Positions 11,564-23,400 of a DNA stretch of 64,000 bases are shown in pieces. The notes beneath the pieces are model-generated. The model did no database searches. It saw only the letters and a program-made list of their open reading frames with translations, and was not told the DNA's origin. This DNA is from Mya arenaria (taxonomy: Eukaryota > Mollusca > Bivalvia > Myida > Myidae): positions 448,001-512,000 of the forward strand of contig NC_069131.1 of assembly GCF_026914265.1 (NCBI RefSeq). Reading direction: 5' to 3'. The position numbers and the translations under genes are program-made. Position 1 is the stretch's first letter. Each line of letters opens with the position of its first letter.

Positions 11564-14500
11564 TCTTTATTTAGAGAAGGTATAAACACATTTAGACATA
11601 ATTACAGGTTCAACCATAACAACATCATATTTACAATGTGGCCTTCTATGAAGAAAAACAAACAAACAAAAACAAAATGCATTTATTAATTCATATGCAT
11701 ATTTAAAACCACTGATATAAATGAGTAATCTGTTCATTTTGTGACATGGGTTAAGGATATTATTAAGATACATGTACATCAAACATACAGGGAATAAATA
11801 GTATTCGGGTGATTCGAACCAGAGGTATGTGTCGTTGTAGAAGGATCCCTTACACATAAACCTAACTAATATGTTCAATGCATTTTTTGGGATGCAGTCA
11901 AGTTTGAATTAAAGAGTAGATTTTACTAAAATATCCTAAATGCTTTATTTATAAAAACCAATGCTCCAGATAAGGTTTTATATGATATTTAGAATTACTC
12001 CATACCTTATACGTAACTATTTGGCGTATTCCACATTTCAAATGACTTATACTACATGATCCAATTGCGAATCCACATAAATCTAAAAATTTTGCGAAGG
12101 AAATTATGAGCGAGCATATACTATATTTAGATTTTTATGTTAATAATTATTTTTTACAATTACATTACTATACTCACATAACATTGCAGGCCGAAGGTCA
12201 TTCAACGCTTTAAGCGCTTTGATTTGTCTTGTCTACCTATCCCTTCCCACGTGCCGTCGTTTAATTATTTCGAATATGGCGAATAAAATTTTGACCGACT
12301 CTAATAAGATCTGTATTTTATGTGATCGATCCAAGAATCCACACTCTCATTAGCCTGATCATCTGATTCGCTTTACGGTTAAACATAACAACTGTTTATA
12401 AGCAACTTAACAAATCGTTTTCACTCCTGCATTCTACTTAAATTAACAGGTGAAGAATGTCAATGAAAAGCTACGTATCTTCGTTATTAGGGCATATTAC
12501 ACAACTTTGTAAGTGCTTACACATTGTTGCATGTGTTTTTTTTTTATAAAAAAAGATAAATGAGAGTAGTCTTTGAAAACTGTTGTGTCAATTGCAGACA
12601 TACTGTAGTACATTATTTAAGCCCTCATTACGTTGAAGTTCTTCTCATTAAAAAAATATATACCTGAAAATTCATGGGACTACTTGAATTTACAAAGTAG
12701 TTACACGGAAACCGAATCATCTATTAGTGCGCAAAAATGGCAGCCTTCATGGAAATAAACAGGGAGTGTCTTTGTTTGAAATTTACTTTATTACAAAATA
12801 CAGTGTACGTTACTTTAAACCTGCTTTAAATTAAAGTACTTGTTTCAAGCTTGCTGGCTATGTATGGCGTTCGGGCTCGTGAAACGCTAGAAGGGGGAGT
12901 ATTGGCTATGTGAACTTTATGTTCTTATATTGAAATAGGTGATAATATTTTTTAAGAACTATAACTTTTAAGCACTTCCTGACATCTGCATTATTTGTCG
13001 TTTAGTAAGGCAACTGAATAAAATGCAATGCTTCAAAACATCTATGTCAACTGCTTTAAGGGCCCAGCTTAAGGCTATCTCGAACTAAAGTATGTTAAAT
13101 TAGGGCCAAATGTCTAGCAGTTGCCTTGTCCAAGATGCCTTAAAATCACCAGCTGGGGTAGCAGTTTGAAAATGACACAGAACTCAGAATTAAGTAACTT
13201 TTAAGCTAATTTCATTTCACCATTGTCTTTATATTGATCAATTATTCTGACCCTAAATGTATGTTTTTCTTTCATGTTTTTTTAAAGCAGATTGTATGCA
13301 AGCTTATCTCCGTTCAGCAAGGTCAAAGCTTTTTATATTCAAACTCGTAACTTATTTCGGCGAAATAAACAAATTTTAAAAATAAACGCATATGAGACAA
13401 TTGCTTGTATATTCTCATCCTTGTGAACAAAGGTCAACTATTTCGTTGAATTCTGGGAAAAATATCCGTTTGCTTCAAATGAAACTTTGTGATGACGTCC
13501 CGTTGAAGGTGTCATTTAAACATGTGTTTGTTTAAACTATGTCAAAGATGTCTTGTGTTTAATAAATTATAATCCATTTACAAACGTTCGTTCTTTTTTC
13601 ACGGGTTTGTAAATCATTTAACAGCGTATTGGTTAATCAGCCATTGATAATGGGCAACATGTAAATGGGCGGCAAGAAACGTAACAATGTAAGATATAAG
13701 CATTGATGTCACGTGATATACGCGGTATCAGTCGTCTTGGTTTAGTGGGATAAAATTATTCTGGATATATTAAACAAAAAAATTATAAAAAGTTATACCA
13801 TATATTTGTATATGTTGTTTGTACGAGTTGACGTAATGTATGATCAAGGTATGTTTCATTGACGATGTATGTTGTACAAGTCTTAATAAAGTGTCTTTTC
13901 TGTTCTGTTCTGTTCTGTTCTGTTCTATAATTCATAGCAAAAAATCCGTCGAAAATGGCAAAAAACCCAAATTCTGTTGATCCTTACTCTGTGACATTCA
14001 TTCTTTTCTTAGTGGTATTAGCTTCCCACCCTGGACGCAGTGATGAGTCATTAGCGCCTCGTCACATCTTGAAGACAGCTTCGTTGGCGTGCTAATACTC
14101 TCCCACTGGCTGCAGCCTAAGGACTATGTAGAGGCGTTGTAGAACCAGCTAATATTTGGTCTTGAAATAAAACAATGACTATTTTGTTATTTACTATTTT
14201 ATTATTATTTGTGATTCTTTTAGTTACTTTTTTATATATTTTTTGGGGTGGGGGTGGGGGTGGGGTTGGGGGAGGCGTATGGTGGCATAACCATACGGTG
14301 GGTCGATGTAACTGCCGCCTGTGAATAATCATCGCAAAATGCCACATGTTATCTCTATTCATGGGAGTTTATTCACAAAGTTGGGGTAACGTCATTTATT
14401 TCGAAAAAATGGAGAAGAAACGCGCCTTTCATTCACATCACGAAACTGCAGGCGCCAAGGCTCACCTTAAACACCCTCAATCAACAAACATTAGATGGTA

Positions 14501-16489
14501 TTGACGTTTTGGTACGGAACCGGGCAGTAAAATAGTACCCGGGTTATAACCACCAAAACGTTTCCGGCCCGCGGCAATCCGGGTACCCGTCCATACCCTA
14601 CTTCTTGTACCATTTGGGAGAGTGTTTTATCGTTTCATCTATGCATTAACCCGAAGGTCGCAAAACGGAACGCCGGGAACCAAGTACGCGCGTGTGGAGA
14701 TTAACCGTGTAATAAATAGCTTGCGGATAAAATTTCTTATTCAATTATAAGCAAGCTAGCTATTGGGCGTTGTCTTTGACAACATAGTAAGGGATAGTGA
14801 ATTGTGAGATTGTAATAGTTTATGCTGAAAGCAAGGTCCGACATCGCCCGTGCAGCACTTTCAGCGCTTTGATTTGATTTTGGTACTGTGTCATCTGAAA
14901 TTTCTACTAAAAGCTATTCGTGACCTGTGGTTTGTCCGATAATTAAAATTTGGTCAGTATCCGCTGTTCCGCAAACTTCCAACCAAACCATGAGACAACT
15001 TCTGACCGTGTATTATAAAATAAGATCACCAGCGGGGGTTCACCTTCTATGTGTGATATTATTTTTTTAAACTCATCTTAAAATTCATTTAGCATCTGTA
15101 TTGATAATTTAAAAATGTGCAAATTTAATAGTTATAGTTTTAATCTGTATGAAAGAGATCTAAAATTAGCTGCGATATCGACCAAGACAATATATCGTTC
15201 AGTGGGTCGTGCCGATACACAATCCCCCGTCAGTGTACATGTATGTTTACTACTACTGTCTATCGTGGAAGGAAATACGGCGTTCTCAAAGACGCATTGA
15301 TCTTTAAATGACCACTGTGTGCATCAGACTGTTATTATTACCAACTGTTAAGGATATTGAGACCAGGAATTATTGAACCAAGCTTAACCCAAGGTAAACG
15401 TTTAATTAATTTATTGTGTTATGCTGATATAATGTTGTCCTGTATTTTGTTGGTGTTTTTAAGGTATTGTACTTTCTGCTCTAATAACATTAACTAAGTG
15501 TAGTAATTCTGAATATTTCCTGACTTGAAATAACCTTTTATGCACAACATTATGTCGTTAGTTTTCAAAATGATCAGGATAAATGTACAGACATACATGT
15601 ATATCAGAATGACCTCGGAGATCGATATCATGCACTAACAAATCCCACGATGAATGTATGGACAGCACATTAATTTGCATTTATTAAAGTTTCATTAAAA
15701 TGATGGATATCTTTTTAATTTTCCACAGAACTAAAATTACAAAGTTATGATATAAATAAAATGTCGACTTCAATAACGTGCCAGACAAAATTTGATAACG
15801 AGACATTCCATGAAACTGAGTGTTATATACTGAAATATTCCAATTATTCTTTAAAATGTTCTCAAGTCTAACATTTATCAGTTCAGTGATTGTATTTCTA
15901 GCGCCTAGATTCACTGAACAGGTATCTTACAACACAGGAATCCCGGCGCCAGGTACGATGAAGGCTTGAGACAAATGAATCATGTATAGATACACGAGTA
16001 CACCCAGGTTAATCATCTAGCAGAGACGAACATTCATGAATACATCAGTATACACAGTTGCACCCTGTATCCGCCATTCCACGACAAGGTACGCGGTTAA
16101 GTCGTGTATATCTCGAGTATTGTCGTCTGTTTTTTAATGTCAGCTTGTTTTTTGCCGCCAGACGAGGTAAATTACGACAGGTTTTCAAAGCATGTCGACT
16201 TGTTTGCTTAAGGATATTTAGAGTTGTGTGTCGACAAAACTGGCTGATCACATCCGCCTCAGTATTTACGGTGTATATACGCGCGTCCATTGTTTATTGA
16301 CCGTCTGCCCTTGCCTGCCATTCCTAGCTGCCGAATGTCACGGTCACCCTCACTCATTGACACTCAGAGGACACTTATCCTATATATAGAATTGTAAGTT
16401 ACAAGAACGAACTACGGTTGTCATGGTTGACGGAGTACTGGTTTAAGAAGTCTCAGTAAACGGCTGTAAATATTTGAGTCAGATGTTGA
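11564..16489. other. Intergenic stretch upstream of ADA
   Basis: No protein-coding exon can be supported. It holds a short (TTCTG)n run at about 13896-13925 just after an AATAAA, a G-run cluster at 14245-14274, and a short hairpin near 14498-14566 (GACGTTTTGGT pairing with ACCAAAACG). The rest is AT-rich with only short ORFs. Confidence 0.4.
14245..14274 (+). other. Potential G-quadruplex tract
   Basis: Runs of four or five G separated by single T or TT (GGGGTGGGGGTGGGGG, then TGGGGTTGGGGG) fit the usual four-run quadruplex pattern. No adjacent gene start is recognised. Confidence 0.6.
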
Positions 16490-16842
16490 AGATGCACTAT
16501 CACTCCCTAATAAGATTTACCACATTTAATACAATTGTTTTTTTATACTAAATTAGGACGAATGAATGAAGAAAACAATGGTTCTTATGAAGGATACCGA
16601 GTTTTATTGAAAACAAAGGTGCAGGAAACACGGTATTTCTACCTTATGTAGATATTAGTAGATCGCACTAAATATTTTAGCACTCACCAATCATTTACTA
16701 TTCTTGCGCTTTCTTCTATTAAATACACGGTTACAATCTTGATATCAGCAATAATATTTTCTATAAATGCGTTATTTAGTAAGTAGTTAAAGGGTTTTCA
16801 CTCAAAATTATGTTTGTTATACACGAGTATGTATTGATTTGA
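16490..16842 (+). repeat. Interspersed repeat family A, copy 1
   Basis: This block matches the reverse complement of about 61940-62277 over 300 bp. Shared blocks include AATAAGATTTACCAC, TTCTTATGAAGGAT, ACACGGTATTTCTACCTTAT, AAATACACGGTTACAATCTT and GTATGTATTGATTT. It has no coding capacity and no clear inverted ends, so it is left unclassified. Confidence 0.8.
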
Positions 16843-17410
16843 AAAAGACGGTGTCACTTACAAGTTGTTACCTTGCTGATATTGCGTGACAATAATGACA
16901 ATTTACAGCTCATTCAAGTGTCCATATCAAGTACTGTAAACGTTTCCTTTTACAATCAGAAAAAGGAAAGCAATTTATATTCTTCCCGTTTAGAGAAAAC
17001 TTGTGCATGTAGGATACTTTCAACTGAATTGTGGTTTACCGGTGAGGATAACACGTAATTTAAACGTAAGTGGAAATACAGATGATCGAATTCAACAGTA
17101 TTTAATGTTTTAAATGTCGTATACGTGCAGTCTTGTTCATTTCAAACGAAGATCTCAAAATTGGCTTGTGCTTCAACGAATCATAAATTCTGCGGTCATT
17201 AGGTAACAATATTTGGTGTGTGTTTTTTACTAAAATGTAAACTAAACACAGAAAAATACAATAAGATTTAAAACGAAATTTTATAAAGCAATACATTTGG
17301 ATTTTAATCGTTTAGTTATTCAATATTAAATCATAATTAAATATCCTAGTTGAAACTTGATGTCCTGTTCCCAGGTTCCGGTGTGTGAGTGAAAGCAGAC
17401 GACTGTTAAC

Positions 17411-20400
17411 ATGGAGTTTATGAACCCAGAGGAAGAGAGGAAGTTGATAGTGGAGTACAACACGCGCTTCCCTATGAAGGTAAAGGACAAAACCATGAAT
17501 CATTTTCTAACTATCGATTACTAGCATTATATACATCACAGTTAACTTCCTTATGTTTACCCGACATATACAAGCTGTGTACGACATTTCTATAAGGTTC
17601 TCTTATATATTGATCTGACAACAGTAATTAATACATGATACTTGCATTTTAATATCATAACAGTCTTCAATGCCACTGTTTAGTTTGATAATTCATATAT
17701 TATGGTATTAAGCCCATGTGCGTCGCGTAGCCAAAACTACAAACACTCGATGGAGAAGGGTGCGTGGGCGGTTGCCCCCTCCCGGTAGGCGGAACGCCCT
17801 TGCGTTTTCAACTTAGAAAAATTGTAAACCTAGATCGCAAAGAGTGACTTCTAATGAACTTGAATGTATTCGATGTACGTGTTTCGGTCGAAGTTTTATC
17901 ATTCGAAAGTGTCATGCTTAATATTGCTTTCGGGAGTGCCATGTTATATCTCGAGGTCGGGAGTGCTATGTTATATCTCGAGGTCGGGAGAGCCATGTTA
18001 TATCTCGAGGTCTCGAGTGCCATGTTATATCTCGAGGTCGGGAGTGCCATGCTATATATCGAGGTCTCGAGTGCCATGTTATATCTCGAGGTTGGGAGTG
18101 CTATGCTATATATATCGAGGTCGGGAGTGCCATGTTATATCTCGAGGTCGGGAGTGCTATGTTATATCTCGAGGTCGGGAGTGCCATGTTGTATCTCGAG
18201 GTCGGGAGTGCTATGTTATATCTCGAGGTCGGGAGTGCTGTGTTATATCTCGAGGTCGGGTGTGCCATGTTATATCTCGAGGTCGGGAGTGCTATGTTAT
18301 ATCTCGAGGTCGGGAGTGCTATGTTAAATCTCGAGGTCGGGAGTGCTATGTTATATCTCGAGGTTGGGAGTGCTATGTTAAATCTCGAGGTCGGAATTGC
18401 CATGTTATATCTCGAGGTCGGGAGTGCTATGTTATATCTCGAGGTCGGGATTGCCATGTTATATCTGGAGGTCGGGAGTGCCATGTTATATCTCGAGGTC
18501 GCTATATCTCGGGGTCGGGAGTGCTATGTTATATCTCGAGGTCGGGAGTGCTGTGCTATATCTCGAGGTTGGGAGTGCTATGTTATATCTCGAGGTCGGG
18601 AGTGCTGTGCTATATCTCGGGGTCGGGAGTGCTATGTTATATCTCGAGGTCGGGATTGCCATGTTATATCTCGAGATCGGGAGTGCTGTGCTATATCTCG
18701 GGGTCGGGAGTGCTATGTTATATCTCGGGGTCGGGAGTGCTATGTTATATCTCGAGGTCGGGATTGCCATGTTATATCTCGAGGTCGGGAGTGCTGTGCT
18801 ATATCTCGGGGTCGGGAGTGCTATGTTATATCTCGGGGTCGGGAGTGCTATGTTATATCTCGAGGTCGGGAGTGCTGTGCTATATCTCGAGGTCGGGAGT
18901 GCTATGTTATATCTCGAGGTCGGGAGTGCTGTGCTATATCTCGGGGTCGGGAGTGCTATGTTATATCTCGAGGTCGGGAGTGCTGTGCTATATCTCGAGG
19001 TCGGGAGTGCTATGTTATATCTCGAGGTCGGGATTGCCATGTTATATCTGGAGGTTGGGAGTGCCATGTTATATCTCGAGGGCGCTATATCTCGAGGTCG
19101 GGAGTGCTATGTTATATCTCGAGGTCGGGAGTGCTGTGCTATATCTCGAGGTTGGGAGTGCTATGTTATATCTCGAGGTCGGGAGTGCTGTGCTATATGT
19201 CGAGGTCGGGAGTGCTGTGCTATATCTCGAGGTCGGGAGTGCTATGTTATATCTCGAGGTCGGGAGTGCTGTGCTATATCTCGAGGTTGGGAGTGCTATG
19301 TTATATCTCGAGGTCGGGAGTGCTGTGCTATATCTCGAGGTTGGGAGTGCTATGTTATATCTCGAGGTCGGGAGTGCTGTGCTATATCTCGAGGTCGGGA
19401 GTGCTGTGCTATATCTCGAGGTCGGGAGTGCTGTGCTATATCTCGAGGTCGGGAGTGCTATGTTATATCTCGAGGTCGGGAGTGCTGTGCTATATCTCGA
19501 GGTCGGGAGTGCTATGTTATATCTCGAGGTCGGGAGTGCTGTGCTATATCTCGAGGTTGGGAGTGCTATGTTATATCTCGAGGTTGGGAGTGCCATGTTA
19601 TATCTCGAGGGCGCTATATCTCGAGGTCGGGAGTGCTATGTTTTATGGATTATCTGCCTCTTGTTTCCGTGTCAAAGTGACCGAAACGACCTAATTAACG
19701 ATGTCTTGAGAGTTATTGATGGTATCTTTTTCAAATAAAAAAGTTATTTAAAAACCCTGGTAACAATAACTTACATATCTTTTTACGAAAAACCGCAGTC
19801 ACCACAAAGCCTCAAGACAATGTTGGTTGGGTGGTAGTTCTGATAAATTTAATTCAAACGTATTCAGTTTGTATTAAGACATTTTCGGGAAAACGAAAGC
19901 AATAAGAATTATGCTTGCTTAATTATTAACCTTTAAACTAAATAAAACTTGATCTGTTTTAAACATTTGAAATTTTGGTCCTTCAAACGATGTTTGCAAT
20001 GTGGCCGGCCCTTAATATAATTATTATTTAAGAATGGATTAAGTTCAGTCCACCGTGTTAGGAGGCATACTAATTAATGACAAGACATGTACAACAAATT
20101 GCTGTATTGTAATATATTTGCACACTATCGATCAACTGAATTAAGTTCATTGTGACGACGTGGTGGTCAACTTCCATTAGCATTTATCTCACGTGACTCG
20201 GCGGTCAACTTCTATTGGCATTCATCTCACGTGCCTCGGCGGTCAACTTCCACTGGCATTCATCTCACGTGCCTCGGCGGTCAACTTCCACTGGCATTCA
20301 TCTCACGTGCCTCGGCGGTCAACTTCCACTGGCATTCATCTCACGTGACTCGGCGGTCAACTTCCACTGGAATTTATCTCACGTGCCTCGGCGGTCAACT

Positions 20401-23400
20401 TCCATTGGCATTCATCTCACGTGCCTCGGCGGTCAACTTCCACTGGCATTCATCTCACGTGCCTCGGCGGTCAAGTTCCACTGGCATTTATCTCACGTTA
20501 CTCGGCGGTCAACTTCCATTGGCATTTATCTCACGTGACTCGGCGGTCAACTTCCATTGGCATTTATCTCACGTGACTCGGCGGTCAACTTCCATTGGCA
20601 TTTATCTCACGTGACTCGGCGGTCAACTTCCATTGGCATTTATCTCACGTGACTCGGCGGTCAACTTCCATTGGCATTTATCTCACGTGACTCGGCGGTC
20701 AACTTCCATTGGCATTCATCTCACGTGACTCGGCGGTTGAACTGAAGATCTCCAATTTCACTTATAATTTCCAAATCCATGTCCCTGATCTTCTGATTCT
20801 TTCAGGTCGAGTTACACGTGCATTTGGACGGGTCAGTTCGTCCAGAGACGGTGCTGGACATCGCCAAGTAAGTGGGCACTGTCTTTCTTCGTACTAGTTG
20901 CTGTTTCTTAATATTCTTTACATTATAAAATGAAACTCGATTTGAAACTGTTGGATCGTTAGACACAATTTCATAAAGTTGAAATTTTGGCGAAGGATTG
21001 CATCATTAAAATGCGAGCAAATCTAAAATAGTTCACTCTTTTAGAAGCAGATAATAGCATACGGTGTTATTCTGGCTAAGGAATGTTTTTATATCTTTCT
21101 GTCAAAAAAAGTTATATTTAGAAATTAAGGTAACTTACAGGTTTGTTTACATCAGTTGTGACCCGTGATGACCCATGTGAAAACCCCTTTAAGTCACGTG
21201 ATCAGAGGTTAATGATTGGAGAAATAATATGTAAAATACATACAGTCGAACCCCGTTGGCTCGAACTCGCTTGGCTCGATTTCTTTGTTGGCTCGAACTG
21301 GATATAAAGGACCATTCTTTCAACTGAAGGTAAGCATTCCCGCTTGGCTCGAATTTTTGGAAGGTCGATGTATTTTTGCCGGTTCCTTGGAGTTGGAGCC
21401 AACGGGGCTCGACTGTACAAGTTATTAGCCAATAAGCCCTTCACATAGGAAAACATAGAATCCTAGAATCGTATTTTATGTACCTTGACACATAAATCAC
21501 AACTATAAAATGTATACTATAAATACATAAAGCACTGACAAAACATGCATCTTGATTAAGACCCAAATCACCTGAAGAGCTAGTGAATTCATTATACAAG
21601 CCGAGTTGAATATGTTATACATGTATATGATATTTTTATGCTTCAAGGGGGTGCTTGTTTGCAAACGATAATTTAGTAATATTAAAGTTGTTTTAACTAT
21701 CTGGTCCGAAGTCTTATTTTGATGCGTGCCTTTTTCCCTGTAGAGAGCGAGATATGCTGAGCAGTCTTCCACACAAGACTGTAGAGGAACTGAACCGTGA
21801 CGTCATCCTCGTGGAGCCCTCCAGCCTCGACAGGCTGCTACAGTCGTTCTCCTACTTTATGCCCATAATAAGGTATCCCAAAACGCCTGGCTAAATATGT
21901 GAAGTACCGATACTCTCCATAATGTGTCTGGCTTATTATGTGCAGCGGTGATTCCCCCAAAAAATGTGTCCGGCTAATGCACCAGTCAATTGTAACCACG
22001 CCCCCAAGGTCCGGAGGTATACCGGGGATAGCCGGGGAAATGGACCGTGTTTTTACCTTTCAGGTGTCCCCGCAGTGCCGGGTGAATGCGGTGGTTTTGT
22101 CTTCGCGCAAAATATAGCGGGGAACGGGCCTTACCTAGGGTTCCTGGGGTGCAGGGGCATTTGGCCGGGATTTTACCATCAGTTCGTGCCCGCAGGGCGG
22201 GGATTTTACCCGGGGTTGGCTGGACCGAAAGTCAAAGTCCCCGCTATTCACCGGACCTGGGGGCCGTGGTTACAATTGACTGGTGCATAAATATGTGTAG
22301 CACTGATATTCATAAATATGTGTCCGGCTATGTGTCAGGTTATAAACGAAACACCCACCTGGAAAGGTCAGTACAACGGTCTACCTAATGGAACGTTTCG
22401 TTCCACTTCATTCTTCGAGTATTAAATATGTGTAACGCAAACTATCAGCGTCTGCTTTTCGGCCTGGTTTCACCAGTAGTGGGTCTGCTTGTGCTGTTCC
22501 ATCTACATGTATTTATAGAATTTATAAATTTATTAATTTTATACATACAGTATATCTTGAAATATAACAGGCTGCTGTTTGTACTTATACAAAACATTAC
22601 AATAACGCGAGTTAACGAGCAAGTTGTGTTTTGCACATGTATATTTACAGCGGTTACAAGAACGCCGTGTCCCGGATCGCGTACGAGCTCTGTGAGGACT
22701 GCGCCAAACACCGGATCCGCTACATGGAGGTCCGCTACTGTCCACAGCTTTTCGCAAACTCTGACGTCACCAACGAGTACGTGGGCGAACCCGGCACGTT
22801 CACCCCGCGTGACGTCGTGGTTACGGTAAATGAGGCGCTCGCACGCGGTATGAAGGACTATGACGTCACCGTGAAGACAATTCTGTGCTGTATGACGCAC
22901 AAACCAGGTGTTTAGAATATCAGACTATTCATAATGATAACGGTATTTGATGGCGCTTTGTAAGATTTTTCAGAAAGGAATGTATACTGATTGCCTTTTT
23001 CACTCTAAGTACTTAAATTGCAAATCAATTACAAAACAAAACATCCACATGTTGGGTAAGGGCTTTCATAACTTGTTGACCATCTTCCAGTCAAATCCAA
23101 TTATTTGATACTGTATATGTAACCTTGCATACTTGTATGTGTCTTTCAATATGAAATTCATACACAGACCAAAATGATAAGGTTGGCAATATAGGACCCT
23201 GCAGGTGATCGGAAAGAGCGTCCCTCCTCTCTTGCGAAGTTTAGACACTATGCCAACGTAACTCTAACTATCATTATAAACGTTCGTGTTGATATGTTGA
23301 TTAAGAAAGTGATGCGCCCCGTATAGCGATTTCCTTTTTTCCTTCCTCTATAACAGGCCATTCTGTTGGAACATACTGTGATCAAAACCCTTACTCAATT

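Noticed and set aside
17864-19738. A 624-codon plus-strand ORF and companions of 520 and 427 codons
   Set aside because: All lie in the 27 bp array; a unit divisible by three with no stop keeps several frames open at once, and the protein changes frame-like blocks where units are truncated.
22445-22900. A 151-codon minus-strand ORF
   Set aside because: It is the shadow of the ADA exon at 22651-22907, which has clear family matches on the plus strand.
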